Shown: positions 27,681 to 37,304 of the stretch, one piece after another
How positions within the stretch are numbered: the stretch's first letter is position 1
Layout: every line of letters begins with the position of its first letter
Assembly (NCBI GenBank): GCA_002433055.1
Contig: DJHJ01000014.1
Coordinates: 1 to 64,000, forward strand
Origin: Acidobacteriia bacterium UBA6623
GTDB lineage: Bacteria; Acidobacteriota; Terriglobia; Bryobacterales; UBA6623
Length of the DNA stretch: 64,000 nt
Direction of reading: 5' to 3'
Notes under the pieces: generated by a model
What the model saw: the letters and a program-made list of their open reading frames with translations, nothing else
Told to the model about the DNA's origin: nothing
The model's database searches: none
Made by a program: the position numbers and the translations under genes

Positions 27681-30600
27681 TCAGCGTACTCGTTTTTTAT
27701 AGATAAAATCGCCACCCACCAACCCGTTTTCGTCGCGCGTAAAAACAACCGACCATTTTCGATTGGGGGACCATTCAACCCGAACGGCTTGTTGTTGTGC
27801 CGATGAAAGGTCGTAGCTGTAGATCAATAACAGGTCATTTGTGAGCTGCTGTTCGGTAGCAATACGGGCACTAGTGTCTGATTCAGCCCCTCCAACCTTT
27901 GGGTCCACTCGTAAGCGACTCACACCGAAGAACCGTTGCAAACGTTTTGATGTTGGTCGTGACAGAGCATTTGCAAGTACTGTACTAGCGCCAGTTTGCA
28001 ACAGGTATTGTTGCTCGATGGTTTGTCGAGCTGAAAAAACCGGATCGAGGCTAGGAGTGCGTCGCATAGCAATTAAGCTGATTAATTCGTTGAATTGCAT
28101 TGGCGGATCGGAACGAAAACTAAGATTCATATTTCGTGCTGGCCCGGAAAGAAATACTGCAACATCCACGTCACGAACGCGTGTTTCCAACTCGAAATTG
28201 ACAGTTGGTTCTATCCGGAATGGGTTTGTAAAATCTATATCTCCACGGTTTATTTGGTAGTTGGTACCTCTCAAATCTACTTGCCCTTCGGTGATGCTAA
28301 CTCGTCCCAACAAAGATGGCTGTAATGCAGTTCCAGTGACTTGTAGATCTATTTTGGACTCCATATCACGCACCAATGAAGTGTCGACATTAAGGTCCAG
28401 CAACGATCGAACTAGGATGTTCAGTTGTAAGCCTGACAATATGGGTTTGCTAGGTGGAGGTGCCGGAGGGTCGCCAAGTCCTGCTATGATGTGACCCAAT
28501 TCGACTTCGGAACCAATTGCGGCTCGGTGAATAATGACTTCACCACTTAGGAGACCCCGTTCATCCACACCTGAAAGGGTCAATTTTCCATTGAAAACAG
28601 TAGAGATAGAGTCATTACGCACCCGGACTTCATTTGCTTCTGCGTTAAAGCGATAGCGTGTTGGACCATCCAGAAAGTCCGCGTCGCCGACAACTCGCAG
28701 AGTGCCACCTCCGGTTTTCATTGTTACTTCCTCAAGATGGGCCCTGCCATTGCCAAAAACCACCTGACCATTTATTTGACTTAACCCATTTGGAAAGTCT
28801 TCTGACCGAAGAGTCCCGTTTCGGAGTAGTATTGTCCCCTTCACAGTTGGGTTGTTAGGTACACCACCAGCGTGGACTTCAACAGTTGAACTTCCGGAGG
28901 CCGCAACCTCAGAACGAAAACTCTCTATCACTGCAAGGTTGAATATGCCTGTTACGTCTATGTCAACTTCGGGAGTATTGAAATTTATTGATCCATCAAT
29001 TTCAATATCTGTTCCATCCCCCAGTAAACGCATACGGTCAATCTGCAAGTTTTTTTCAGAATAATTCCAACGCATTGGAAACGGGTTCCAAATTTCGTAC
29101 CCTCTTTCTGTTCCTGGGATTTCCGACAATCCGGCTTCCAGCCGCGTAATGATGCCTTCTGCCTGAAAATCTTCGGGCAGTAAAGATGGATTGGAAAATG
29201 TACACTCCCCGGCAACTTGTCCGGACAGGCTATCTAGAGGTACCCCGATGAATTTTGTCAACGACAAGGCGCTGATTTCTTCAAAGCGAGCCTCACCCAC
29301 AAGCGGCCCTCCATTGGCTAGAGTGGCTTTGCCTTTGAAATGTCCGTCCAAGACATTACCCTGCCAGCTGAGGGCAATTTTTTTGTCGATGGTCTCGATT
29401 TTTCCCGAGAGTTTGCCCAAGTTACGTTCTTTTAAAGATAGATCAGAAATTTCCCAAGAACCTTCTAATTGCAGTTCGTCGGTTTTGTTGTTCTCTTCCC
29501 TCAGTTGCCCTGAGCCCGTAATATCAAAACGGGAAACACCTTTTAAATCGCCTGAGATGGCCTCTAAAACGGGAAGTGCTGCTGCAGGCCAGGACACCGC
29601 TCGCAAGCCTCCTCGAAATTCGGTAGTGGTCGAATTGAAACTGGCATAGGCACTAATTTGCCCATCAGTGTTTGTCAAAATTATATCTTTCAAGGTCAAG
29701 TGGCCATTTCTGTGTTCTATTAGTCCAGAGAACCGATCAAAAATGAGATTCCAGGCGCGGCCTTCTTGAATCGTGAATTCTGCCAACGCGTGCGGTTCGT
29801 CCACTGTGCCACTCAAGGTCAACTTACCCCGAGTTGTCCCTCTAATAGGTATCGATTGCCCCGTCACTTTTAAGACTTGTTCAGCTGGTAGGTCTTCCAC
29901 GGTCAGATTTCCCGAAAGTGGAAGCTCGGAGGAGATTTTCCCATCCTGAAGAGGCAAGTCAAACACGAGAGATGCGTTTCCACCACTAGTTTGTGTAACT
30001 GTTCCTCGTAGACGTGCCATTGAAGCTGAAAGTGTCAACTCAGTTGTCAACTGATCAAAGGTCACCTCAGCGAATTGTCCTTTGGTGGCTTCAACGTGAC
30101 TAGTAAAAGTCCAATCTTCAAAGCCAGAAGGGCTCCACACACCGCGCAGTACGCCATCGAAAGTGGAGGTACCTGAAGGAGTAAGCGAAATGCCATGCAT
30201 TGGAATGTTTAGAAGTTCGGCCAATCGTTGTAAATCATCTTCCGTTTTAAATTCAGCTTGTGCGAGTATCTCGGAAAAGCCTCTCGGGCGTAAGGTGCCA
30301 CTCATTGTTGCTTGTGAAGACGGTGTTGTTAGATGGAGCCGCTCAAGGGAAATTGTTCCCGTGTGGCTACCATAATGGAGGTCGGCTAAACCTTTCAATG
30401 GAGTCTGATTTGACAAGGTATCTTTTTTCTCGTTCAGGATAATGGACATATTTGCTTCGAAGTCTTCGATTGTTCCTGACGCCTCTACATGGGCACTGAG
30501 TGATACTGTCCATGGCAATACTAAACGCTTGAGAAAATTTAAGTCTTTTTCTTCTTTTTCAATCGGGTCAAAGGTAAATTCGGCGACTTGACCTGAGAGA

Positions 30601-31676
30601 TGGAAACGTTGTTCTGTGTCCAGATTGCTAACGGCAAGTGACCCGAGAAAAGAACTCCCCAGCGCGGTAATCTGGATGGGAGCCGCATTGAATGTCTTGC
30701 TTCCGCCCCAATATTTACTCGATACCGATCTAAATTCCACCGGAGTTGGGCCCAGTAAGCGGCTTACATCACGTGCTTCAATCTTACCCCTGTAGGCCAA
30801 ACTTTCACGAGTGCCTCGCCAGTCTAAAGTTCCTTGTAAATTTACTGAGCCGGTTACGAAACCAGGCATGTAAGCTAGGGCAAATGGTGAGGTAAGAGAG
30901 AGCTCTGCATTGTAGTGCAACTCGGCTGATGGTTTTTCGCCAACTATAATTTCTCCATCAGCTTGCAGAAATGAGTTTTTGAATGTCATCGTGGAGTCAA
31001 TTAGCTCTACTCGGTCTCGATATATGTACAACTGTGCCTGTACTTGTGACGAACTTAAGGAGCTTCCATCGATGTTACGGGCTGAGATTTCGGTCAGTAT
31101 GTTTGTCCAATAACGTCCAGCTTCAACTTCGTAACGTGTCTGAATGTCTAGGTTGTTAGCTGACACCGACAAATCGTAACGTAGTCCGTTCCAAAAAATA
31201 CTTCCACGGTTGATTTTGAGGTGCTCGACGACAAGATCCAACAAGTTTTCACCATCCGTTAAAGGTGAATCAAACAAGTTTAGTGAGCCGTCCTCAGTAG
31301 TTTGAATGGACAACTGTGGGTTTACGAGCTCCAATGAATTTAATGAGAGTCGTCGTCTTAGTAGTGAACTGAGTCCGAACTCGAGCCGCAGGGATTCAAT
31401 AGCAAGGAGCTGGTTTTCTGTTACTTCCTGACGAACTAGTAGGTTCTCTATAGTGGCACTTTGGTCAGTAATGGAAAAAGAAAAATCACCCAGCTCAACT
31501 TTTCCTCGCGTGATTTCCTCCAGTGAACTTACAATACGTTCACGTATCACTTGGTGAAACCAATCAGTAGTGCTTAACGACCATACCCCTACTGTCGCGA
31601 TGGACAGCGACCCTGCCAGTACCGCTGTAGCGATACCCCAGTGATTCCGCAGTATTCTGATCAACGACAAGAGCAT
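27681..31676 (-). CDS. tamB: TamB-like translocation and assembly module protein
   Basis: A 1331-residue protein anchored by one N-terminal helix (TAVLAGSLSIATVGVW). AsmA-like segments follow, then a long run of short beta-strand repeats and a C-terminal DUF490/TamB domain from about residue 1000 (including LRGTNYQINRGDIDFTNP). TamB-like proteins bridge inner and outer membranes and assist outer-membrane assembly or phospholipid transport. It starts 13 bases after the SurA-like gene, in one operon with an Omp85 barrel, the classic TamA-TamB arrangement. Confidence 0.88.
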   Translation of the reverse strand: MLLSLIRILRNHWGIATAVLAGSLSIATVGVWSLSTTDWFHQVIRERIVSSLEEITRGKVELGDFSFSITDQSATIENLLVRQEVTENQLLAIESLRLEFGLSSLLRRRLSLNSLELVNPQLSIQTTEDGSLNLFDSPLTDGENLLDLVVEHLKINRGSIFWNGLRYDLSVSANNLDIQTRYEVEAGRYWTNILTEISARNIDGSSLSSSQVQAQLYIYRDRVELIDSTMTFKNSFLQADGEIIVGEKPSAELHYNAELSLTSPFALAYMPGFVTGSVNLQGTLDWRGTRESLAYRGKIEARDVSRLLGPTPVEFRSVSSKYWGGSKTFNAAPIQITALGSSFLGSLAVSNLDTEQRFHLSGQVAEFTFDPIEKEEKDLNFLKRLVLPWTVSLSAHVEASGTIEDFEANMSIILNEKKDTLSNQTPLKGLADLHYGSHTGTISLERLHLTTPSSQATMSGTLRPRGFSEILAQAEFKTEDDLQRLAELLNIPMHGISLTPSGTSTFDGVLRGVWSPSGFEDWTFTSHVEATKGQFAEVTFDQLTTELTLSASMARLRGTVTQTSGGNASLVFDLPLQDGKISSELPLSGNLTVEDLPAEQVLKVTGQSIPIRGTTRGKLTLSGTVDEPHALAEFTIQEGRAWNLIFDRFSGLIEHRNGHLTLKDIILTNTDGQISAYASFNSTTTEFRGGLRAVSWPAAALPVLEAISGDLKGVSRFDITGSGQLREENNKTDELQLEGSWEISDLSLKERNLGKLSGKIETIDKKIALSWQGNVLDGHFKGKATLANGGPLVGEARFEEISALSLTKFIGVPLDSLSGQVAGECTFSNPSLLPEDFQAEGIITRLEAGLSEIPGTERGYEIWNPFPMRWNYSEKNLQIDRMRLLGDGTDIEIDGSINFNTPEVDIDVTGIFNLAVIESFRSEVAASGSSTVEVHAGGVPNNPTVKGTILLRNGTLRSEDFPNGLSQINGQVVFGNGRAHLEEVTMKTGGGTLRVVGDADFLDGPTRYRFNAEANEVRVRNDSISTVFNGKLTLSGVDERGLLSGEVIIHRAAIGSEVELGHIIAGLGDPPAPPPSKPILSGLQLNILVRSLLDLNVDTSLVRDMESKIDLQVTGTALQPSLLGRVSITEGQVDLRGTNYQINRGDIDFTNPFRIEPTVNFELETRVRDVDVAVFLSGPARNMNLSFRSDPPMQFNELISLIAMRRTPSLDPVFSARQTIEQQYLLQTGASTVLANALSRPTSKRLQRFFGVSRLRVDPKVGGAESDTSARIATEQQLTNDLLLIYSYDLSSAQQQAVRVEWSPNRKWSVVFTRDENGLVGGDFIYKKRVR

Positions 31677-31689
31677 TATTCGTAAAGAT

Positions 31690-32388
31690 TTAATTGGCCA
31701 TCATTGCAGACTTGGAACGGACGTACTCCACACGAGTTGCTGTCCGTAACAGTTTCAACCAGTCATTCAGTAATTCGTCAACTTTCTTTTGCAGTATGAT
31801 TTCTTTCAACGATTCATACACTTCTTCCAAAGGTTCTGGCTCGCGACCCTCTAACTGTTGCACACTTGTTTTGTAGATGTCTGTGTAGTACGTCTCCACA
31901 GTCCTTTTGTCCACGTCGAGACCTGTGCGAAAGCGAAAATCGATGAAACGTAGAACATTCATCTGCCGGCGCAGAAAAGTGTGTAGATCATGCTTGGTTA
32001 ATGCGTAACTTGCGAGCATTTCCCTGAAGGAATATTTGCTGGGATAATCTTGTCTCTGCAACGCTCGTAGTTCTTTCTCAATTTCCTCATCCTCGGTCGG
32101 CAAGAAGTTTGTCATACGCATTTCCTTCTCAACTAGGTTCAATTCAATCAAGCGTTCGACAACTTGTTGTTCTGATGTCTGTGATGAATCGTCGAGAGGA
32201 CGCTTGTTAAAGAAAGCCTCCAGTCGTAACTGCAGCGCAACCTCACTCGAGGTTACAGCGTTGTTGCCAACAATTGCCACTATCCAGTCAATGGGCTCAC
32301 CAGCACAAAGGGTCGACGACGACAAGTTGAGCCCCAGCCAGACAAGAAAGTAGACCTTAAAGCGTTCAATGGTATTTGGTACAGTCAA
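31690..32388 (-). CDS. SurA-like periplasmic chaperone lacking the PPIase domain
   Basis: A 232-residue exported protein. After a signal peptide (YFLVWLGLNLSSSTLCA) it has the SurA N-terminal pattern: IDWIVAIVGNNAVTSSEV, then helices with VVERLIELNLVEKEM. It ends near residue 230 in a helical C-terminal segment (KKVDELLNDWLKLLRTA), with no parvulin domain between the helical parts. It begins with TTG overlapping the TGA of the upstream barrel gene, so it is translationally coupled. It probably escorts outer-membrane protein clients to the barrel; that role is inferred. Confidence 0.78.
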   Translation of the reverse strand: MTVPNTIERFKVYFLVWLGLNLSSSTLCAGEPIDWIVAIVGNNAVTSSEVALQLRLEAFFNKRPLDDSSQTSEQQVVERLIELNLVEKEMRMTNFLPTEDEEIEKELRALQRQDYPSKYSFREMLASYALTKHDLHTFLRRQMNVLRFIDFRFRTGLDVDKRTVETYYTDIYKTSVQQLEGREPEPLEEVYESLKEIILQKKVDELLNDWLKLLRTATRVEYVRSKSAMMAN

Positions 32389-35300
32389 AACTTTTGTCCT
32401 AGAGAGAAATGAAATTGAAATCTCGAGATACGCTGATTAGAAACCCTACCTCCACCGGTTAGAAGTTCTTGACGACTACCTTCGAAGCCAGTGAATCGGG
32501 GTGGGTTGAAGCCATAACTGAAATCCAAACGAACCGGTCCAACCGGGGTACGGTAACGCAATCCGAAACCAACAGCATGTACCATGTAATCGAACTCGTG
32601 TCCTGTGGCAGTTCCGTCAACGTAGAGGGTGTTTTGTTGATGGCGGAAGCTGATCCGTCGAAAACGAGAATAAACATTGCCGGCGTCGTGAAACAGAACA
32701 CCGCCAATAGTGTCACCAAATAATGGAAACCTCAATTCAAGAGTATTTACCAGTAAGGCTCCACCGCCGATAGGGAAACCAGTTATCGGGTCTCTTGGCC
32801 CGGCTTGGTTAACAGGAAATCCCCTATGTGAGTTAACGCCTCCCCCAAAAAATCTTTCTGAGAGGGGAATTCTTTGATCTGGACCTAAAGTGGACCCAGA
32901 ACTGAGAGATTTGTCTGAAAAGGAGAGAGAATTATTCCCCATTCGTGGTGCGATCAGTCCGATCTGTAGTGTCCTGGCAAGTATGAAGTTCTTGCTTAAA
33001 CGATGATAAGTACTATTTTGTCCAAGGAATCTCGTGAAATTAGCTTGGGAACCCCATACGTTGGACGCTACCCCCAAGTCGAACGTATTGAACATTCCCT
33101 TTGTCGCGTCTGTCGGGTTGTCACGTCGATCTTGAATATACGTACCCGAAAACAAAGCAACGCGTACTGGTTGGGCTTGTAGTGGAATTAGACTTGGCGT
33201 TATTTGCAGAGTATTTTCATCAATTGAAGTCCTGCGGAATGTATATCGATATAGAAGGGCCGAAGGTTTACTGATCCGTTGTTGTAACTGCAGTGCGCCT
33301 TCTGATCGTCGTCCCGTAAATGTTCGAACATTGCGAGAAGTATCTACCAAACCACTAAAAATCATGCGCCATCTATCAGAATTGAACACGCGTGGTGCTT
33401 CGTAAGTGAATAACGCACGTTGCTGGAGGTTTGAAAATCGTGTCCGTATACTTGCAGTGTGACCCATGCCTCGAACGTTGAGACGTGTCAACTCCAGTGT
33501 GATGCGCGGGCTAAACATAGGATCTCCGACAGGTGATGTCACATCCTTGGTATTGCCACCGATGCGAGCGAACTCCGCTCCGCCACCGACACCGATAGTC
33601 CAGCGCCTCGCCTCCTGTAACTGCAACAAAATATTTTTATAAGGTTCGCTACTTCCTGGATTCTGTAGGCTGACATCTACTCGGGAAAAAATACCGAGAT
33701 CGTACAGGCGGCGCTGCGTCTCGAGCATGAGAGCTTGAGAGAAGGGTTCTCCTGGCGTGATACGGATTTCATTGTCGACCAAGGAACGCCGCGTGTGTCT
33801 TAGTCCTGATACGATCGGGTGGCGAACTAAGAGGCGTTCTCCCTCCTGAATGATGTAATCGACAATCACTTTTTGCGGTGCTGTTCCAGACTCGATTCGC
33901 CAAGAAAAACGTGCGGCTTGAAACCCGTTATCAAAATAAGTTCTGAGAATTATATCGCGATCTGTTGCAACGTTGAGTTCACTAAAGACTTGTCCAGAAC
34001 TAGATGAAAGATTGGGGTAGAATTGTTTCGCCGGAATGTTCTCTGTGCCGGTAATCCGAACTTTTTCAACGAAGGTGGGCAGCCCTTCTACAATCTGAAT
34101 AAAAACGGCTAGGTCGCCCTTGTTGTCTCGGTAATTGTTTTCAACTCTAGCCTTGATTTCAACATCGCGAAAACCGTTTCCGATATAAAGTTTTTTTATA
34201 GATTCACGGTCTTGTGCTAGCAGAGTCTCGTTGAACCGTCCATGACGTTCTGAAAAGGTACTTTCCCGAATAAGCATACGTTCGCGAATTGTATGTAGAT
34301 CGAAGAAGCTGTTTCCACGGATGTCAAGTTTCACCATGCGGTGACGTGATCCACGGCTAATGAAGTACAAGATATTAATTCTCTCGCCATGATTCACTGC
34401 CCTACTAACTTCGACTTGTGCATTAAAATAACCACGCGATTGCAGTGCATCTCTCAAGTTACGGCGACCTTCTTCTAGTAAATCGACGTCTACCACTCCT
34501 TCCTCGAAAATTGGAATGTGTCGGTGAAGTTCGGTTTGAGAAAATTCTGCCCCTTCAATTTGCACTTGGATGAGGGGCCCCGGATCTAGAAATAAAACCA
34601 GAGAAACTTCTCCGGTGTCGGGATCAAACTGTTTTCCAGTAACGCGAATTTTTGGTTGCCAACGACTCGAATCCTGAAAATAATTTTCTAGCCGATCCAC
34701 TCCTTTTTGAATGTTTTGTTGGTGAAATTTTTTACCCTGGCTCCACTGCGCTATTTTGCGTAATTCAGAGACATTGATTGATGCACTTCCATTGCTAGTT
34801 GCTGGACCGGAGATAATGAGGTCACCAAACACTGCTCGGGTTCCCGATTTAATACGAATATCTATGTCCCGTTGCTGAGTTTTTCTATTGCTGGTCGCTG
34901 TAAACTCGATTTTGGGCAAGAAAAAGCCATTGTCCTCTAGCAGCCGTCGGATAGCTTGCTCCGCAAGAGCCCGCTTCTCTTCAGTGTAGAGTTCGCCGAG
35001 TTCGAGGCCGACTGCATTGATCAATTGACTTTCGGTAGGTGGTGAAGGTACACCAATTACGCGAACCTGTCCGACAAACCAACTCGGTTCAGTATAAAAA
35101 GTTACAGCAATACCACCTTCAACTTTGTCGACTTCTGATCGAATCTGTGTCGAATAGCGACCCGAAGAAAACAGGTTGTGGATTGTTTCACGAACCTCCA
35201 AAAGCCGCAACGGCTGGTTCACTTTCACGCGTACAGCCTGCGTCAGTTGCTCTTGCATCATCGGTTGATCAGATGGAACGAAGTCTACGCGAACGACGAG

Positions 35301-35393
35301 TTGCCCTTCCCAATCCGAAACCTTGGCTATTGAGTCGAAGCAACTCCCAGCCATCAAGAGGATGATTAATATAAGACGCACAGAGTAACTCAA
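32385..35393 (-). CDS. Outer-membrane Omp85 barrel protein, BamA/TamA-like
   Basis: A 1002-residue outer-membrane protein. A hydrophobic signal segment (LILIILLMAGSC) is followed by several POTRA domains over roughly residues 25-590 (for example VRVIGVPSPPTESQLINAVG and DIRGNSFFDLHTIRERM). The C-terminal 16-strand barrel includes the lid-loop motif LSERFFGGGVNSHRGFP and ends in phenylalanine. The frame starts at TTG 35393; GTG 35381 is an alternative that fits the signal peptide better. Length and domain count exceed TamA (about 580) and BamA (about 810). With tamB in the operon, a TamA role is likely, but a BamA role is possible. Confidence 0.9.
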   Translation of the reverse strand: MSYSVRLILIILLMAGSCFDSIAKVSDWEGQLVVRVDFVPSDQPMMQEQLTQAVRVKVNQPLRLLEVRETIHNLFSSGRYSTQIRSEVDKVEGGIAVTFYTEPSWFVGQVRVIGVPSPPTESQLINAVGLELGELYTEEKRALAEQAIRRLLEDNGFFLPKIEFTATSNRKTQQRDIDIRIKSGTRAVFGDLIISGPATSNGSASINVSELRKIAQWSQGKKFHQQNIQKGVDRLENYFQDSSRWQPKIRVTGKQFDPDTGEVSLVLFLDPGPLIQVQIEGAEFSQTELHRHIPIFEEGVVDVDLLEEGRRNLRDALQSRGYFNAQVEVSRAVNHGERINILYFISRGSRHRMVKLDIRGNSFFDLHTIRERMLIRESTFSERHGRFNETLLAQDRESIKKLYIGNGFRDVEIKARVENNYRDNKGDLAVFIQIVEGLPTFVEKVRITGTENIPAKQFYPNLSSSSGQVFSELNVATDRDIILRTYFDNGFQAARFSWRIESGTAPQKVIVDYIIQEGERLLVRHPIVSGLRHTRRSLVDNEIRITPGEPFSQALMLETQRRLYDLGIFSRVDVSLQNPGSSEPYKNILLQLQEARRWTIGVGGGAEFARIGGNTKDVTSPVGDPMFSPRITLELTRLNVRGMGHTASIRTRFSNLQQRALFTYEAPRVFNSDRWRMIFSGLVDTSRNVRTFTGRRSEGALQLQQRISKPSALLYRYTFRRTSIDENTLQITPSLIPLQAQPVRVALFSGTYIQDRRDNPTDATKGMFNTFDLGVASNVWGSQANFTRFLGQNSTYHRLSKNFILARTLQIGLIAPRMGNNSLSFSDKSLSSGSTLGPDQRIPLSERFFGGGVNSHRGFPVNQAGPRDPITGFPIGGGALLVNTLELRFPLFGDTIGGVLFHDAGNVYSRFRRISFRHQQNTLYVDGTATGHEFDYMVHAVGFGLRYRTPVGPVRLDFSYGFNPPRFTGFEGSRQELLTGGGRVSNQRISRFQFHFSLGQKF

Positions 35394-35533
35394 ATTATAG
35401 GACGTGAGACCCAGGTGACTGGTATACGAGAAATCCGTCCTATTTACTTTTGCTTGCCTTTTACGCTAGCAGTACTTTTGTGGGATCATCACTGCTAATA
35501 CTTTCCTATAGCTAGTCACAGTTGATCTGTCAT

Positions 35534-36556
35534 ATGACTGATAAGCATCTCAACCGTTATTCACGGCAAATTCTATTTGCTGGAATTGGCGAAAAAGGAC
35601 AGCAAAAGTTGCTAGATTCTCGTGCTGTTATTGTGGGGGCTGGGGCTCTTGGAAGCTTTCATGCAGTGGCATTGGCACAAGCGGGCGTGGGGGAAATTGT
35701 CATCGTTGACCGTGACTACGTCGAGTCCAGCAACCTGCAGCGACAGTGGCTTTTCGAAGAATCTGATGCAAAACAATTACTGCCAAAAGCTGTTGCCGCC
35801 CGTAATCGACTAGCAAATATAAATTCTAGTATCAGCGTTAAGGCTGTGATTGCCGATCTGTCTCCCGAAAACGCTGAGGGGCTTTTGTTGCCTTCTGATG
35901 TAATTTTGGATGGCTGTGACAACTTTGAGACGAGGTACCTGATCAACGATGTTGCAATCAAAAATAACATCCCTTGGGTTTATGGGGCTGCTGTGGGAAG
36001 CTACGGATTGACAATGCCCATTCTGCCTGGAACTTCTGCCTGTCTGGCCTGCATATTTCCTCAACCCCCGAGCGGAACACAGCCGACTTGTGACACGTCA
36101 GGTATCGTCAATGCAGCAAGTAGTGCCATTGCTTCTTTGCAGGTTGCAGATGCTCTAAAGATTCTAGTAGGTTGTTTTGAAAGCGTTGAACCGAGATTGC
36201 TTACGTTAGACGTTTGGAGCAACTCGATACGAACCGTATCAGTTGCTCAACGTGATGATGTGTGCCCGGTCTGTTTTTCAAAAAACTTCAAATATCTTGG
36301 ACGCAAAAATCGTCCTGCGGCCACGCTTTGTGGACGCAATGCCGTCCAAATCAACTACCGTGGAAGACCGCTCGATCTTTCCGAACTTCGTAGATCTTTG
36401 GAACCGTTAGGTGAGGTTCGTTCTAATGACTATGCTGTCTGTTTTCGCTGTGCACCTCACGAGATGACTATTTTTAATGATGGCCGAGCCATTGTTAAGG
36501 GGACTGATGATATTGCTCTTGCGCGTAGCTTATATGCTCGTTATGTCGGAGTTTGA
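35534..36556 (+). CDS. ThiF/MoeB/HesA-family adenylyltransferase
   Basis: A protein of about 340 residues of the E1-like superfamily that adenylates the C-terminus of a ubiquitin-like sulfur carrier (ThiS or MoaD). RYSRQILFAGIGEKGQQKL, the nucleotide loop VIVGAGALGS, and DGCDNFETRYLIND are typical. Two CxxC pairs (CLAC and CPVC) form the zinc site, and PTCDTSGI contains the likely catalytic cysteine region. An extra C-terminal domain of about 75 residues (QINYRGRPLDLSELRRSL) is as in some ThiF proteins. ATG 35534 is preferred over TTG 35522. No thiS or moaD is adjacent, so thiamine versus molybdopterin cannot be decided. Confidence 0.85.
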   Translation: MTDKHLNRYSRQILFAGIGEKGQQKLLDSRAVIVGAGALGSFHAVALAQAGVGEIVIVDRDYVESSNLQRQWLFEESDAKQLLPKAVAARNRLANINSSISVKAVIADLSPENAEGLLLPSDVILDGCDNFETRYLINDVAIKNNIPWVYGAAVGSYGLTMPILPGTSACLACIFPQPPSGTQPTCDTSGIVNAASSAIASLQVADALKILVGCFESVEPRLLTLDVWSNSIRTVSVAQRDDVCPVCFSKNFKYLGRKNRPAATLCGRNAVQINYRGRPLDLSELRRSLEPLGEVRSNDYAVCFRCAPHEMTIFNDGRAIVKGTDDIALARSLYARYVGV

Positions 36557-36633
36557 CAATCGGAAACAGCCCAATTAATATTCTCGCCACCATAATTTTT
36601 GGGTGTTTTTAATTGCTAGGAGTTAGCAAAAGG

Positions 36634-37209
36634 ATGTGTTGCTTAATCCTCAATTTCCAAAGGTTGAAACAAGTTTTCAACAGACGAAGATTCAACATTC
36701 TGAAGATTTATGGTGGGTGGGTTTTTTGCACACTATTTACTGTGCTGCTCACATCACAACAATTGCCCGAACTAAAACACAAACCAGTTGCCCCTAAGCA
36801 ACCTCTTCCTTTCAGTCATAAAACGCATGTGAGTCAAGGGCTGACTTGTGTTGAATGTCATACCATGCCGGCACCAGGAGATTACGCTGAGATCGTTGGC
36901 TCTACAAAGTGTATGCACTGCCATCTAACGATCAAGACAGAGAGTCCAAGCATCCAAAAACTGACGTGGTTTCACAACAACGGCAGGCAAATTCCTTGGG
37001 AGCCAATTTATCTTATTCCCGACTATGTTTTCTTTAGTCATGCAGTTCATGTCAAGGAGGTTGGTGCTCAATGTGTAGATTGTCATGGACCTGTTGGGAA
37101 ACGAGACATACTTGCCAAAGAACGTGATATTTCCATGACTGCTTGCATGGATTGCCATCGTGTCAAGGGCGGCTCGCTCCAGTGTGATTATTGTCACGAT
37201 ACACGCTAA
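36634..37209 (+). CDS. Pentahaem c-type cytochrome, membrane-anchored
   Basis: A protein of about 191 residues with one N-terminal membrane helix (GGWVFCTLFTVLLTS) and five CxxCH sites: CVECH, CMHCH, CVDCH, CMDCH and CDYCH. FSHKTHV and FSHAVHV supply the distal histidines typical of class III and NapC-like bis-His cytochromes. The pattern resembles the ActA-type pentahaem subunit of alternative complex III and cytochrome c7 families, but no other complex III or reductase gene is present. ATG 36634 is preferred; TTG 36613 is open. It probably transfers electrons in the periplasm. Confidence 0.85.
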   Translation: MCCLILNFQRLKQVFNRRRFNILKIYGGWVFCTLFTVLLTSQQLPELKHKPVAPKQPLPFSHKTHVSQGLTCVECHTMPAPGDYAEIVGSTKCMHCHLTIKTESPSIQKLTWFHNNGRQIPWEPIYLIPDYVFFSHAVHVKEVGAQCVDCHGPVGKRDILAKERDISMTACMDCHRVKGGSLQCDYCHDTR

Positions 37210-37304
37210 AATTCGGCGAAAAACGGCATCCTTGTGATCAATTACAATTTTGAGCACCATCGAATTCTTGCGTCCGACCCTGTACCGTTCTATGCTCGAC
37301 TAGT

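Noticed and set aside
35394..35399. TATAAT directly before the TTG start of the Omp85 gene
   Set aside because: No -35 at 17 bases and it abuts the start codon; it may be chance, although it would fit the alternative GTG start at 35381.
37268..37296. TTGCGT and TATGCT spaced 17 bases just before the ATG of the glycosidase
   Set aside because: The -10 would put the start point only a few bases before the ATG, implying a leaderless message; matches are weak (3/6 and 4/6), so it was not called.
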